A DNA stretch of 64,000 bases from DASWJZ01 sp963846475 (GTDB lineage Bacteria > Pseudomonadota > Alphaproteobacteria > Rhizobiales > Afifellaceae), in contig CAWJVZ010000004.1 in NCBI GenBank assembly GCA_963846475.1, positions 1,674,001 through 1,738,000 on the forward strand, in the 5' to 3' direction. The notes beneath the pieces are model-generated. The model was given only the letters and a program-made list of their open reading frames with translations, ran no database searches and was not told the origin of the DNA. Shown one piece after another: positions 26,281 through 35,539 of the stretch; the stretch's first letter is position 1, and every line of letters begins with the position of its first letter. Both the position numbers and the translations under genes were made by a program.

Positions 26281-27069
26281 TCAGCGCTCTGGCAAGTCTG
26301 AAGCGATCGCAGACGCGGCCGCGATCACCGAGACCTTGATCCGCTCCCGGCGAGCGGCGTCGGCGCCGGCAAGAAACGGCACGCTGAGCGCCGCGATGGT
26401 CCTGCCGGAGCGATCAAGGATCGGCGCCGCGAAGGCGCAGATGCTCGGGGCGTATTCGCCCTTGTCCTGCGCCCAGCCCTGCCGGCGGATGCGGGCAAGC
26501 TCGCTCGCCAGGCGCTTGGGGTCGATGATGGTGCGGCCGGTATAGCCGACCAGCGGCCCCTGCAGCATCGCCTTGACCTGTTCCGCCGGCATATGCGCCA
26601 GGAGCACCTTGCTGGCGGCGCCAGCGTGAATCGGCAGCCTCTGGCCGGGGGCCACCGAGAGCGCATAGCCCCCCTTGCCCTGAGTGGCTGCCACAACGAC
26701 GACGCCAGAGCCATCGCGGACAGACAGCTTCGTGCCTTCGCCGGTCTCATCCGACAGGCGCTCCATGTGCGGCAGGGCTAAGGCGGCAATGTCGTAGCCC
26801 TGATCGTCGCCCACGGCGCGGGCCGCCAGCGATAGGAGCCGCGGGCCCAGCCGGTAGCTACCCTCAGCCGACCGGCGCACGACATCGTGCTGCTGGAGTG
26901 TGTTGAGGATGCGGTACACCGTGGTGCGCGGCAGGCCGAGGAGCTCGACCAGGTCGCGGATAGTCGCTCCGTTTGGGCGCCGTTCAAGGAGGCCCAGCAT
27001 CTCCATCATGCGGTCGATGACCGGGATCCGATGGCGGTCGAGCGCTGAGGAAAAGGCATCGTCGGTCAT
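26281..27069 (-). CDS. IclR-family transcriptional regulator
   Basis: A 262-residue IclR regulator. The N-terminal winged helix has ATIRDLVELLGLPRTTVYRILNTLQQHDVV and YRLGPRLLSLA. The effector-binding domain has LPIHAGAASKVLLAHMP and the cytoplasmic lid, ending with AAPILDRSGRTIAALSVPF. Regulators of this family usually repress catabolic genes and release DNA on binding a small acid. ATG at 27069 (MTDDAFSSAL) follows AGGTG at good spacing; a TTG 15 bases upstream is possible. It is divergent from the second enolase-superfamily gene. A 14-bp motif shared with the uxuA promoter lies between them, so autoregulation plus island control is likely. Confidence 0.92.
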   Translation of the reverse strand: MTDDAFSSALDRHRIPVIDRMMEMLGLLERRPNGATIRDLVELLGLPRTTVYRILNTLQQHDVVRRSAEGSYRLGPRLLSLAARAVGDDQGYDIAALALPHMERLSDETGEGTKLSVRDGSGVVVVAATQGKGGYALSVAPGQRLPIHAGAASKVLLAHMPAEQVKAMLQGPLVGYTGRTIIDPKRLASELARIRRQGWAQDKGEYAPSICAFAAPILDRSGRTIAALSVPFLAGADAARRERIKVSVIAAASAIASDLPER

Positions 27070-27105
27070 GGGTTCACCTGGCAATCGCCACCTTGAACGG
27101 TCGAA

Positions 27106-27135
27106 TTGACTTGCATCTTCGTCTCAAAATATGAT
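27106..27135 (+). promoter_or_regulatory. Candidate sigma-70-type promoter of the sugar-acid operon
   Basis: TTGACT (27106-27111), 18-bp spacer, TATGAT (27130-27135) on the plus strand, 165 bp upstream of the second enolase-superfamily gene. The IclR start codon lies 37 bp away on the other side. Confidence 0.5.
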
Positions 27136-27153
27136 CCACACAAGAACAGAGCG

Positions 27154-27169
27154 TTTTCACATTTGAACA
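27154..27169. promoter_or_regulatory. Candidate IclR operator, site 1
   Basis: TTTTCACATTTGAACA. Its reverse complement begins TGTTCAAATGTGAA, the same 14 bases as the site before uxuA at 29052. The symmetry is (G/T)TTCA-N4-TGAAC. It lies just downstream of the candidate promoter, consistent with repression. Confidence 0.55.
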
Positions 27170-27299
27170 CCTGCCCGGCAAAAATAGCCTTCTGACCGCG
27201 ACTGGGAAGGGGGTCACGTTGCCGCTGGTCGCGTAAAGGAGGACCGGCCCCAGTGCGGGTTCGAGAGTTGCCGAGCGCGGTTTCCGCTGAGGATTTTTC

Positions 27300-28475
27300 A
27301 TGAAGATCGTCGGCCAGAAGATTTTCGTCGCCAACGCCTCGCGGACGAATTTCGTGTTCGTCAAGCTTTACACCGACGACGGAATCGACGGGGTCGGCGA
27401 GGCGACGCTTGAATGGAAAACGAGGACTGTTGTCGCCGCCCTGGAGGAACTCGAGCGCTTCCTGGTCGGCAAGGATCCGTTCGCGGTAGAGGCCATCATC
27501 GAAAACCTGCACCGCGATTCCTACTGGCGCACCGGCGCAGTGTTCCGCACGGCGCTCGGTGCGGTCGAGGCGGCCCTCCTCGACATCAAAGGCAAGGCGC
27601 TCGGCGTACCCGTCTACGAGCTAATCGGCGGCAAGCATCGCGACACGCTGAAATGCTACGCCAACCACTGGTTCTTCGGCGCCGAGACGCCTGAGCAATA
27701 TGCGGAGAACGCCCGCCGCGCCGTGGCAATGGGCTATCGCGCGCTGAAATGGGATCCCTTCGAGACCGCCTACCTCGAGATGGATCGCCCACAGCGAAGC
27801 CGCACGATCGCGATCGTCGAAGCGGTCCGCGCTGCCGTCGGCCCCGACGTCGATCTGATGCTCGACGTCCACGGCCGGCTGAACGTTCCGACGGCAATCG
27901 CCATGGCGCGCGCGCTGGAGCGCTTCGACCTGCGCTGGATCGAAGAGCCGGTGCCGCCGGAGAGCATCGACGCGCTCGCCGATGTGCGGGCGAACAGCCC
28001 GGTGCCCATCGCCGCCGGCGAGCGCTATTTCGAGCCGGAGCGCTTCCTTGAGCTGATCCATAAGCGCGCCGCCGACATCCTCCAGCCCGACGTCGCCCAT
28101 ATCGGCGGGATGCTGGAGGCCAAGAAGGTCGCCGGGATAGCCCATACGCGTTTCCTGCCGATAGCGCCGCACAATCCGACCGGGCCGGTGATGAACGCCA
28201 TGACGCTGCACTTCGCGGCTTCGATCCCGAATTTCAGCATCTTCGAGACGGTATCGATCGACGTGCCGTGGCGGCGCGAGTTGGTGCGCGAGACGCTGGA
28301 GTTCCGCGACGGCGAGCTGATCGTGCCGAGCGCGCCGGGGCTCGGCGTCGAGCTGAACGAGGAAGCCTGCGAGAACCACCCGTTTGTCGATTCCGACATG
28401 CCGCTGTTCGATGGCACGATGAACGTCGCAGGGATCGCCACCGGGGCGGCGGTCGTCGGATCTGGACAGCGCTGA
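27300..28475 (+). CDS. Mandelate racemase/enolase-superfamily enzyme 2 (galactonate dehydratase-like)
   Basis: A 391-residue enolase-superfamily enzyme starting MKIVGQKIFVANASRTNFVFVK. YRALKWDPF gives the base Lys, LMLDVHGRL the Asp and His of the DxH motif typical of galactonate dehydratase relatives, WIEEPVPPE and IAAGERYF the two metal-binding Glu, and IAPHNPTGPV the barrel His. It should dehydrate an aldonate to a 2-keto-3-deoxy acid. It is the first gene of a plus-strand operon that continues with the VOC protein, mannonate dehydratase, transporter and aldo/keto reductase. Confidence 0.88.
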   Translation: MKIVGQKIFVANASRTNFVFVKLYTDDGIDGVGEATLEWKTRTVVAALEELERFLVGKDPFAVEAIIENLHRDSYWRTGAVFRTALGAVEAALLDIKGKALGVPVYELIGGKHRDTLKCYANHWFFGAETPEQYAENARRAVAMGYRALKWDPFETAYLEMDRPQRSRTIAIVEAVRAAVGPDVDLMLDVHGRLNVPTAIAMARALERFDLRWIEEPVPPESIDALADVRANSPVPIAAGERYFEPERFLELIHKRAADILQPDVAHIGGMLEAKKVAGIAHTRFLPIAPHNPTGPVMNAMTLHFAASIPNFSIFETVSIDVPWRRELVRETLEFRDGELIVPSAPGLGVELNEEACENHPFVDSDMPLFDGTMNVAGIATGAAVVGSGQR

Positions 28476-28530
28476 CGCAGCCGGCGCCCGCACGCCAAAA
28501 CCCGAATGATGGGTATCAAAGGGAAACGAC

Positions 28531-28965
28531 ATGCAAGGCATCGAAGCCATCGGCCATGTGGCCATCCGGGTGAGGGACGTCGGGCGGACGTTGGATTTCT
28601 ATGTGAACAAGCTGGACTTCCCCGAAATGATGCGCCTGCATCACCCCGACGGAAGCCTGTTCCTGATCTATCTGCGCATTACTGACGAGCAGTACCTGGA
28701 GATCTTTCCCGACGCCGCTGAGGAACGGGCGCCGCCGCGCGAGGCGAACGGCATCAACCACCTCTGCCTGGAGGTCGACGACATCGACCTCGTCATCGAC
28801 GAGCTGGGCAAACGCGGCGTGCCGCTCGCCCGCGAGAAGAAGCTCGGTCTCGATCGCAATCTGCAGGCCTGGATCGAGGACCCGGACGGCAACCGCATCG
28901 AGCTGATGCAGATGGCAGCCGACAGCATGCAGTCCGAGGCGATCGCGCGGCTTCGGGCGAGCTAA
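28531..28965 (+). CDS. VOC/glyoxalase-fold protein
   Basis: A 144-residue vicinal-oxygen-chelate protein. Paired beta-alpha-beta modules contain GHVAIRVRDVGRTLDFY, EQYLEIFP, INHLCLEVDDID and NRIELMQM, supplying the usual metal ligands His, Glu, His, Glu. It could be a lactoylglutathione-lyase relative, an epimerase or a small dioxygenase; its place between two dehydratase genes suggests a role in handling a sugar-acid intermediate. ATG at 28531. Confidence 0.8.
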   Translation: MQGIEAIGHVAIRVRDVGRTLDFYVNKLDFPEMMRLHHPDGSLFLIYLRITDEQYLEIFPDAAEERAPPREANGINHLCLEVDDIDLVIDELGKRGVPLAREKKLGLDRNLQAWIEDPDGNRIELMQMAADSMQSEAIARLRAS

Positions 28966-29003
28966 TCGGAAAGGCGGCGCCCGAGACCGGAACCCGCCGA
29001 ATG

Positions 29004-29033
29004 TTGACAAGCTAAGGGAAAGGCGCCTATTGT
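29004..29033 (+). promoter_or_regulatory. Candidate promoter upstream of uxuA
   Basis: A perfect -35 TTGACA (29004-29009), an 18-bp spacer and TATTGT (29028-29033). It would give the mannonate dehydratase and transporter genes their own transcript inside the larger operon. The following operator pair overlaps its -10 and start region. Confidence 0.6.
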
Positions 29034-29067
29034 TCCTTTGAGAACTGATGCTGTTCAAATGTGAACT
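29031..29067. promoter_or_regulatory. Tandem candidate IclR operators upstream of uxuA
   Basis: TGTTCCTTTGAGAACT (29031-29046) and TGTTCAAATGTGAACT (29052-29067), both with GTTC...GAAC symmetry and 21 bp centre to centre, i.e. two helical turns on the same face. The second shares 14 bases with the site in the IclR divergent region. They overlap and follow the -10 element, the expected place for repressor binding. Confidence 0.6.
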
Positions 29068-29171
29068 GGCCGAGGGCGAGAGCAACGCCCCTCCTGGCCT
29101 TGGCCCCGGCGACGCTTCAGGGCCGGTGCCGCCAAGCGGAACGGCACAAACCGCCGCGACGGGAGGAGTGG

Positions 29172-30302
29172 ATGAGGGTCGGCATCACGCTTTTCGGAGA
29201 TCTCTTGAGCTCCGACGGCGCAAAATTCGCCGCGCAAATGGGTGCGACGGACGTCGTCGCGCATCTCACCGATTACTCGCGTAATGCCGAGCCCGCCGCC
29301 TATCTGGCCGGCGAGGTCGGGCCGATTCTCGGGGACTGCTCCGGCGAGCGGCTTTGGACCTACGAGCACATGAGCGGCATTGTCGCGATGCTCGGCGCCC
29401 ACGGATTGCGGCTTGCGGCGCTGGAGAATTTCTCGCCAAATTTTTGGCACGACGTCTTGCTCGATGGGCCGGCGAAGCAGGCCCAGCTGGAGGGGCTGAA
29501 GCAGCTCATCCGTGACGCGGGCCGCGCCGGCGTGCCCTGCATCGGCTACAATTTCTCCATCGCCGGCGTGTGGGGGTGGCAGCGGCGTCCGCTGGCGCGT
29601 GGCGGCGCCGTAACGGCTGCCTTCGACCTGGCCGGTATCGAGGCCGACCAGCCGATCCCGGACGGCATGGTGTGGAACATGCGCTACCGCGCTCCCCGTG
29701 CCGGCGGGCCGCCGGTCGCCGTATCCGACAAAGAGCTGTGGCAGCGGCTGGCGGACTTTCTCCAAGCTATGCTGCCGGTGGCCGAGGAGGCCGGGGTGAC
29801 GCTCGCTGCCCATCCCGACGATCCGCCCGCCCAGCAGCTGAGGGGCACCGCGCGTCTGGTCAACCAAGCGGACAAATACGACCGGTTGCTGTCCATTGTC
29901 GACAGCCCGGCCAATGCGCTGGAATTCTGCATCGGCTCGCTGCAGGAGATGCCCAACACCGACATCTATGCCATTACGCGAAAATTCGCGCGGAAGAAGA
30001 AGATCGCCTACGTCCACTTCCGCAACGTCCGCGGCCGCGTGCCGAAATATCACGAGACCTTCGTGGACGACGGCGACATCGACATGGTCGAGATCGTCCG
30101 CATCCTGCGGGACGAAGGCTACGACGGCGTGCTGGTCCCGGATCATGCGCCCGAGCCGACATGCCCGGCGCCCTGGCACGCCGGAAACGCCTATGCGCTC
30201 GGCTACATGCGCGCGCTCGTCAATAACGCCGAGGCACTGGGTCCCGCACGGACCTCAGGGACGCTGCCGGACGAGCAGGCGGCGCACTCTCACGCAGCGT
30301 AG
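29172..30302 (+). CDS. uxuA: Mannonate dehydratase
   Basis: A 376-residue UxuA-type enzyme converting D-mannonate to 2-keto-3-deoxygluconate in hexuronate breakdown. It has the TIM-barrel pattern of the family: GATDVVAHL near the start, GIVAMLGAHGLRLAALENF, IGYNFSIAGVWGWQR, VTLAAHPDDPP, LEFCIGSLQEM and IAYVHFRNVRG with its conserved His, then YHETFVDDGDIDM and VPDHAPEP. Start: ATG directly after GGGAGGAGTGG. It has its own candidate promoter and operators and is followed 46 bp later by the sugar-transporter genes. Confidence 0.92.
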   Translation: MRVGITLFGDLLSSDGAKFAAQMGATDVVAHLTDYSRNAEPAAYLAGEVGPILGDCSGERLWTYEHMSGIVAMLGAHGLRLAALENFSPNFWHDVLLDGPAKQAQLEGLKQLIRDAGRAGVPCIGYNFSIAGVWGWQRRPLARGGAVTAAFDLAGIEADQPIPDGMVWNMRYRAPRAGGPPVAVSDKELWQRLADFLQAMLPVAEEAGVTLAAHPDDPPAQQLRGTARLVNQADKYDRLLSIVDSPANALEFCIGSLQEMPNTDIYAITRKFARKKKIAYVHFRNVRGRVPKYHETFVDDGDIDMVEIVRILRDEGYDGVLVPDHAPEPTCPAPWHAGNAYALGYMRALVNNAEALGPARTSGTLPDEQAAHSHAA

Positions 30303-30348
30303 AGCTGAAAGCCAGAACTCGAGTGGAATAGAAGCCAAGGAGGAAATG

Positions 30349-31595
30349 ATGAAGTCATTACGTCGAGGAACTCCGTGGGCTGCCGCAGCGGCTGCCCTGC
30401 TGCTGCAGACGAATCTAGCCTCAGCTGGCGAGATCGTCTGGTGGACCCCGAACTGGGGCCAGGCGCGGGCCGAGGAGCTCATCAAGAAATTCAAGGCGGC
30501 CAATCCCGGCATCACCGTCAAGCTGGAGATCACTGTCTCCGACGGCCTGGCCAACCGCATACTGGTGGCGCTCCGCTCCGGCTCGCCGCCGGATCTGATC
30601 GAGGGGCAGCACGGCTGGGTGTACCCTATCGCGCAGTCCGACCTGCTGCAGCCGCTCGACGATGTGATCACAGGAGCGCGAGGACTACGTGCCGGCCGCG
30701 CTCGAATACGATCACCTGGGACGGCAAGCTGTGGGGCATTCCCTACCGCATCGAGACCCACGGCGGTGATCTACAACAAGGATGCCTTCAGGGACGCCGG
30801 CCTCGACCCGGAGAAGCCGCCGCAGACCTGGCCTGAGCTGATCGACGCCGCCAAGAAGCTCACCGGCAAGAACGCCGAGGGGCAGGATCAATACGGCTTC
30901 GCCATCACCGGCGGCGGCGAGGTCGGCAACACGCTGTTCCGCTCGCTGCCCTTCATCTGGATGAACGGCGGCGCCATCATCACCGACGACATGACCAAGG
31001 CGGTCGTCAACGAGCCGGCCGCCGTCGAGGCGGTCAAGTTCTACACCGACATGTTCACCGAGCTCGGCGTGTCGCCGCCCTCGACACTGCAGAACGACGG
31101 CACCGCCAATCGCCGCCTGTTCATCGCCGGCACCGTCGCCATGTACCAGTCGGGCCAGTTCGACCTCCCCTCGATCCAGAAGGAGAACCCAACATCGACA
31201 TCGGCGTGATGACGATCCCGCATCCCGAGGGCAAGGAGACCGCGGCCATCCTCGGCGGCTGGAGCTTCATCATCCCGAAGGACGCGCAAGAATCCAGAGG
31301 AGGCGAAGAAGTTCCTCGCAGTTCCTCGTCGAGTCCGAGAACATGGGCTTCTTCACCGACACCTTCCCGGCGCGCATCTCCGCGATGGAGCTGCCGCGCT
31401 TCGAGGATCCGATCCTGGACGCCTTCAAGGCAGATGCTGCCCGCATGGCCGCCGCGTGCCGCCGCACAAGAACTGGGTGCAGATCGTCCAGGCCTATTTC
31501 GACAGCATCCAGCGCATCCTGCTCGGAGGAGGCGACCGTCCAGGAAGGCGATGGATGACGCCGCCGAAGAGATCCAGGCGCTGCTGGAACAATAG
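30349..31595 (+). pseudogene. Sugar ABC substrate-binding protein (family 1), about nine indels
   Basis: A family-1 (CUT1-type) sugar-binding protein of ~410 residues spread over all three frames. The signal peptide ends AALLLQTNLASAG; the mature part reads EIVWWTPNWGQARAEELIKK, then FAITGGGEVGNTLFRSLPFIW, MNGGAIITDDMTKAVV and VAMYQSGQFDLPSIQKENP. Extra bases occur near 30672, 30710, 30762, 31287, 31320, 31533 and 31550, missing ones near 31191 and 31459. Reading frames between them are stop-free and conserved. It would bind the sugar or sugar acid taken up for the neighbouring dehydratases. AAGGAGGA precedes two adjacent ATGs (30346, 30349). Confidence 0.78.
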
Positions 31596-31661
31596 GCCGT
31601 CCACGTGTCCTGGGGGCTTCGTCCTCCAGGGCAGCTTTCCACAAGCGGAGGGGGATCGGGC

Positions 31662-32525
31662 ATGTGGCGCCGTCAGGGCCTTCTCTTCATCGCTGCCGGC
31701 GATCATCGTGCTGGCCGTGCTGATCGCCTATCCGGTCGGCTATACGGTGTCCTGAGCGTCACCGACGAGCAGGGCGACTTCGTCGGCCTCAAGAACTACA
31801 GCCGCGATGGCCTCGGCGCGCGTGACCGGCACGCCGTTTGGAACACCGCCTATTATGTCGGCGGCTCGATCGTCTTCCAGGTCCTGCTCGGCACGGCGGC
31901 CGGCATCCTGCTCAACCAGAAATTCCGCGGCCGCGGCCGTCGGCGCGCTCGGTGACGCTCATTCCCTGGGTCATTCCCGGCATCGTCGCGGCGACGACCT
32001 GGGCGTGGATGTTCCACACCGAGTTCGGGATCATCAACTACATGCTGACCGCCTCGCAGGTTGTCGAGGAGCCGGTCGGCTGGCTGACCAGCCGCAACAC
32101 GGTGATGCCGGCACTGATCGCGATCAACGTCTGGAAGCTGTTCCCGTTCGTCGCGATCATGGTGCTCGCCGGCCTGCAGTCCGTGCCCGGAGACGCTCTA
32201 CGAGGCCGCGCGCATCGACGGCGCCAACTTCTGGGACGAGGTGCGGCACGTCATGCTGCCGCAGATCCGGCCGGTGCTGGTCGCGATCACCCTGCTCCTG
32301 GTGATCTGGGGGCTCAACGCCATCACCATCATCTACGCGATCACCCGCGGCGGGCCGGCCAACCGCACGCTGATCACGCCGATCCAGATCTTCCGGCACG
32401 CCTTCGAGATCGTTCCAGTTCAACCAGGCCGCGGCGCTGTCGCGTGATGTTCTTCGCCGTCGCGATCGGTCATCGTCGCGATCTACATCCGCGCCTTCGG
32501 CGTGCCCAAGGAGGAGAAAGCCTGA
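31662..32525 (+). pseudogene. Sugar ABC permease 1 (UgpA/MalF-like), multiple indels
   Basis: A CUT1 permease in pieces: AIIVLAVLIAYPVGYTV and LSVTDEQGDFVGLKNY near the start, VTLIPWVIPGIVAATTWAWM, INVWKLFPFVAIMVLAGLQS, and ANFWDEVRHVMLPQIRPVL, the end of the EAA loop (LYEAARIDG is readable in another frame at ~32200). At least eight single-base indels interrupt it, mostly insertions. ATG at 31662 follows GGAGGGGGA; the stop overlaps the next start (TGATG). About 287 residues when repaired. Confidence 0.75.
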
Positions 32526-33395
32526 TGGCGGCGGCAGACGCACGCGTCGGCGACACCGGCAGTCGCCTGTTCCTCTCCCAGGCGGTGCTGGCTTTCGCCG
32601 TGCTCCTGCTCGTCGTCGTCTGCCTGTTCCCGTTCGTGTGGATGGGGCTGTCGTCGATCAAGACGCTGCGCGAGCTCTACACCGTGCCGCCGCACTGGTT
32701 GCCGGAGACGCCGACGCTGGACAACTACTGCAAGGTGCTCTTCGAAATCGAACATCCCGCGCTACTTCCTGAACAGCGTCATCATCTCGCTCGGCTCGAC
32801 GGCGATCGCCCTCGATCCTGGCGATCTTCGCCTCCTACGGCTTTGCCCGCTTCAATTTTCGCGGCAAGAGCGGTCTACCAGGCCTTCGTGCTGGTCGGGC
32901 AGCTGCTGCCGACCGCGGCGATCATCGTGCCGCTCTTCATCACGCTGCGCTGTGCTCGGTCTGGTCAACACCTATCTCGGCCTGATCCTCGTCTACATGA
33001 TCCTCACGCTGCCGCTCAGCGTCTGGATGCTGACCAGCTATTTCAAGGCGATCCCGATCGAGCTGGAGGAGGCGGCGATCATCGACGGCGCGTCGCCGCC
33101 TCGGCGTGCTGTTCCGCATCACGCTGCCGCTGTCGCTGCCCGGCATCGTGGCGGTCGTGGTCTACGCCTTCGTCACGACCTGGAACGAGTTCATCTTCGC
33201 CCTCTGCTTCGCGCACGGATTCGCGCGGTGAAGACGCTGCCGATCGGCATCGCCGAATTCTCGACCGAGTTCAACACCGACTGGGGCGCGGTGATGGCCG
33301 CCTCGGTGGTCATGACGCTGCCGATCGCGCTCCTGTTCCTCGCCATGCAGCGCCTGTTCATCGGCGGCCTGACCGCCGGCGCGGTCAAAGGCTAG
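32525..33395 (+). pseudogene. Sugar ABC permease 2 (UgpE/MalG-like), multiple indels
   Basis: The partner permease, starting MAAADARVGDTGSRLFLSQ with LLLVVVCLFPFVWMGLSSIK, then the family marker PPHWLPETPTLDNY, YLGLILVYMILTLPLSVWM, IPIELEEAAIIDGAS (EAA loop) and, at the end, NTDWGAVMAASVVMTLPIAL. Several single-base insertions (for example near 32757 and 33096) move the protein between frames. No ATPase gene follows; such importers often share an MsmK/UgpC-type ATPase encoded elsewhere. Confidence 0.75.
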
Positions 33396-33459
33396 CGAGG
33401 CACGGCTCAGCCCGCGTCCTGCCGGTCGATCCGAGCATTACAGCCAGAAAGGTCCTGCT

Positions 33460-34278
33460 TTGACGTCGAGAACCGTGAACGGCATTCCGCAAATGGGCTT
33501 GGGCACCTATGGCCGGACTGGCGAAGCCGGCCTCCGCGCCATCCTGACGGCCCTGGAGCTCGGCTACCGGCACCTCGACACGGCGCAGACCTACGACACG
33601 GAGGAAGTGGTCGGCCGGGCCGTCGCCGAGTGCGGGCTGCCTCGTGCGGACATATTCATCACCACCAAGGTGGCGGATATCAATCTGGCGACGAAGGATT
33701 TCATGCCGAGCCTGCGCAGAAGCCTGGAGAACCTGCGGGTCGACCGGATCGACCTCACGCTGATTCACTGGCCGTCGGCGGGCGGCGCCGTGCCGCTCGC
33801 CGACTACATGGGGTCGCTGGCGGAGGCGAAGGCGACGGGAATGACGCGCCTGATCGGCGTCTCTAATTTCCCCATCGCCCATTTGGAAAAGTCGATCGCG
33901 CTGCTGGGGGTCGGAGAGATCGCCACCGATCAGGTCGAACTGCATCCCTTCCTGCAGCAGCGGCGGCTCCGCAACTACTGCCGCAGCAACAACATTTCGG
34001 TCACGGCCTATATGCCGCTGGCCAAGGGCGCGGTGGCCGATGATCCAGTGCTGCAGCGCATCGCCGGACGCCACGGAGCGACGCCCGCGCAGGTGGCGCT
34101 CGCCTGGCTGCTTGCCCTCGGCATCATCATCATACCGGCCTCTAGTCGCCGCGAGAATTTGGAAGGCAACTTCAAGGCAATGGATCTGTCGCTTTCAGAG
34201 ACCGAGATGGACGAGATCGCGGCGCTCGACAGGGGTGGCCGTATCGTCAATCCAACCAAGGCGCCGGGCTGGGACTAG
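33460..34278 (+). CDS. Aldo/keto reductase
   Basis: A 272-residue NADPH-dependent oxidoreductase with the full catalytic tetrad: Asp and Tyr in HLDTAQTYDTEEVVG, Lys in FITTKV and His in TLIHWPS. VELHPFLQQRRLRNYC and IPASSRRENLEGN match the coenzyme-binding C-terminal half. It would reduce an aldehyde or ketone formed in sugar-acid metabolism. The frame opens with TTG at 33460 behind AAAGG; a GTG at 33475 is an alternative. It closes the plus-strand run that began with the galactonate-dehydratase-like gene. Confidence 0.9.
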   Translation: MTSRTVNGIPQMGLGTYGRTGEAGLRAILTALELGYRHLDTAQTYDTEEVVGRAVAECGLPRADIFITTKVADINLATKDFMPSLRRSLENLRVDRIDLTLIHWPSAGGAVPLADYMGSLAEAKATGMTRLIGVSNFPIAHLEKSIALLGVGEIATDQVELHPFLQQRRLRNYCRSNNISVTAYMPLAKGAVADDPVLQRIAGRHGATPAQVALAWLLALGIIIIPASSRRENLEGNFKAMDLSLSETEMDEIAALDRGGRIVNPTKAPGWD

Positions 34279-34314
34279 GGCCGCCAACCGGCCGAATGGG
34301 GAAAGCGCCCGGGA

Positions 34315-35511
34315 TCAGCTGAAGAATTCGCGATCCTCCTCGCCGAGATAATGCAGCGCCTTATCAGGTATCAGATCCACTCCCATGCCCGGGCGGTCCC
34401 AGACGGTGATCATCCCGTCCTTCACGATAGGGTCGGGCAGTCCCTCGACAATCTCGTACCACCAATACGGCTCGCCGATCGTATATTCGAAGGCGATGAA
34501 GTTGTGCGGCAACGTCGCGCAGACCTGGACCAGCGCCGCGAGGCCGAGAAGCCCATTCGCCGTGCCGTGCGGCGCGATCAGAATCCCATGCAGATCGGCG
34601 TACTCCGCGATCCATTTCAGCTCGGCTATACCGCCGACATCGCCCGGATCGGGGCCGATGATGTGCACGGCATGGCCTTCGATCAGTTGTTTGAAGTTCT
34701 GGCGCAGATAGATTTGCTCCCCCGTGTGAATAGGCGTTGATGCCGCCCGGGTCACTTCGCGATAGAGGTCGGCGTTCACGTAAGGGACGTAGTCGCCGGT
34801 GATCAGGTCCTCCAGCCACATCAAGTTGTACGGCTCGAGGGCGCGGGCAAGCCGGATGGCGTCGGGAACCGCCCAACCCGGGCCGCAATCGAGCGCCAGC
34901 CCGACTTTGTCGCCGAGCACGTTCTTCATCGCCTCCACGCAGGCGACCACGTGTTTGAAGCCCCTTTCGGTCACCAGCCCGCGGTCCAGCGCGCCGTGAA
35001 AGGCGCTCTTGCCCGGTTCGCCATAGTAGAAGCCCGGAATTTCCCGCTTCATCGGGCTATGGAAGCCAATCGGCTGCTTCACGATGGTGAAACCTTCGGG
35101 CGAGGCCGCCATTTGCCGAACGTCTTCGGCGTAGTCATCCGGCTCGTAACCAGCAAAGGGGAAACGAACCGCGCCGTTATATACGCGAACCTTGTCACGC
35201 ACTTTGCCGCCGAGAAGCTTGTAGACGGGGAGGCCCGCGGCCTTGCCGGCTATGTCCCAGAGCGCGATCTCTATGACGCTGACGGCAGCGCCCCACGGCT
35301 TGAAGCCGCCTCGCTGCCGGATTTTCAGCATCACCCGCTCTACGTCGGTGGGATCTTCACCGAGAAGGGCTTCGCGGAAGTTCAGGATATGCGGCTTCAG
35401 GAAGGTCTTCCACGTCTCCGCTTGAGCGTAACCGTCGATGCCCGCATCCGTGACGATCCGCACGACGGGGCTCATGCCCAGGATCGCGCATCTGAGATCG
35501 ACGATTTTCAC
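34315..35511 (-). CDS. Mandelate racemase/enolase-superfamily enzyme 3
   Basis: A 398-residue enolase-superfamily enzyme. Capping-domain strand VVRIVTDAGIDGYAQAE; barrel motifs FTIVKQPIG (Lys), GLALDCGPGW (Asp), LMWLEDLITGDYVPY (Glu), IHTGEQIY (Glu) and LIAPHGTANG (His). The metal site is complete. It belongs to a different subgroup from the other two, since DCGPGW replaces the DxH element, so it probably takes a different substrate. GTG at 35511 (VKIVDLRCAILG) is the natural start; the frame extends upstream without similarity. The second RraA-family gene ends 28 bp upstream on the same strand. Confidence 0.87.
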   Translation of the reverse strand: MKIVDLRCAILGMSPVVRIVTDAGIDGYAQAETWKTFLKPHILNFREALLGEDPTDVERVMLKIRQRGGFKPWGAAVSVIEIALWDIAGKAAGLPVYKLLGGKVRDKVRVYNGAVRFPFAGYEPDDYAEDVRQMAASPEGFTIVKQPIGFHSPMKREIPGFYYGEPGKSAFHGALDRGLVTERGFKHVVACVEAMKNVLGDKVGLALDCGPGWAVPDAIRLARALEPYNLMWLEDLITGDYVPYVNADLYREVTRAASTPIHTGEQIYLRQNFKQLIEGHAVHIIGPDPGDVGGIAELKWIAEYADLHGILIAPHGTANGLLGLAALVQVCATLPHNFIAFEYTIGEPYWWYEIVEGLPDPIVKDGMITVWDRPGMGVDLIPDKALHYLGEEDREFFS

Positions 35512-35539
35512 TGATACGCTCGCTACGGCGTAGGGATCG

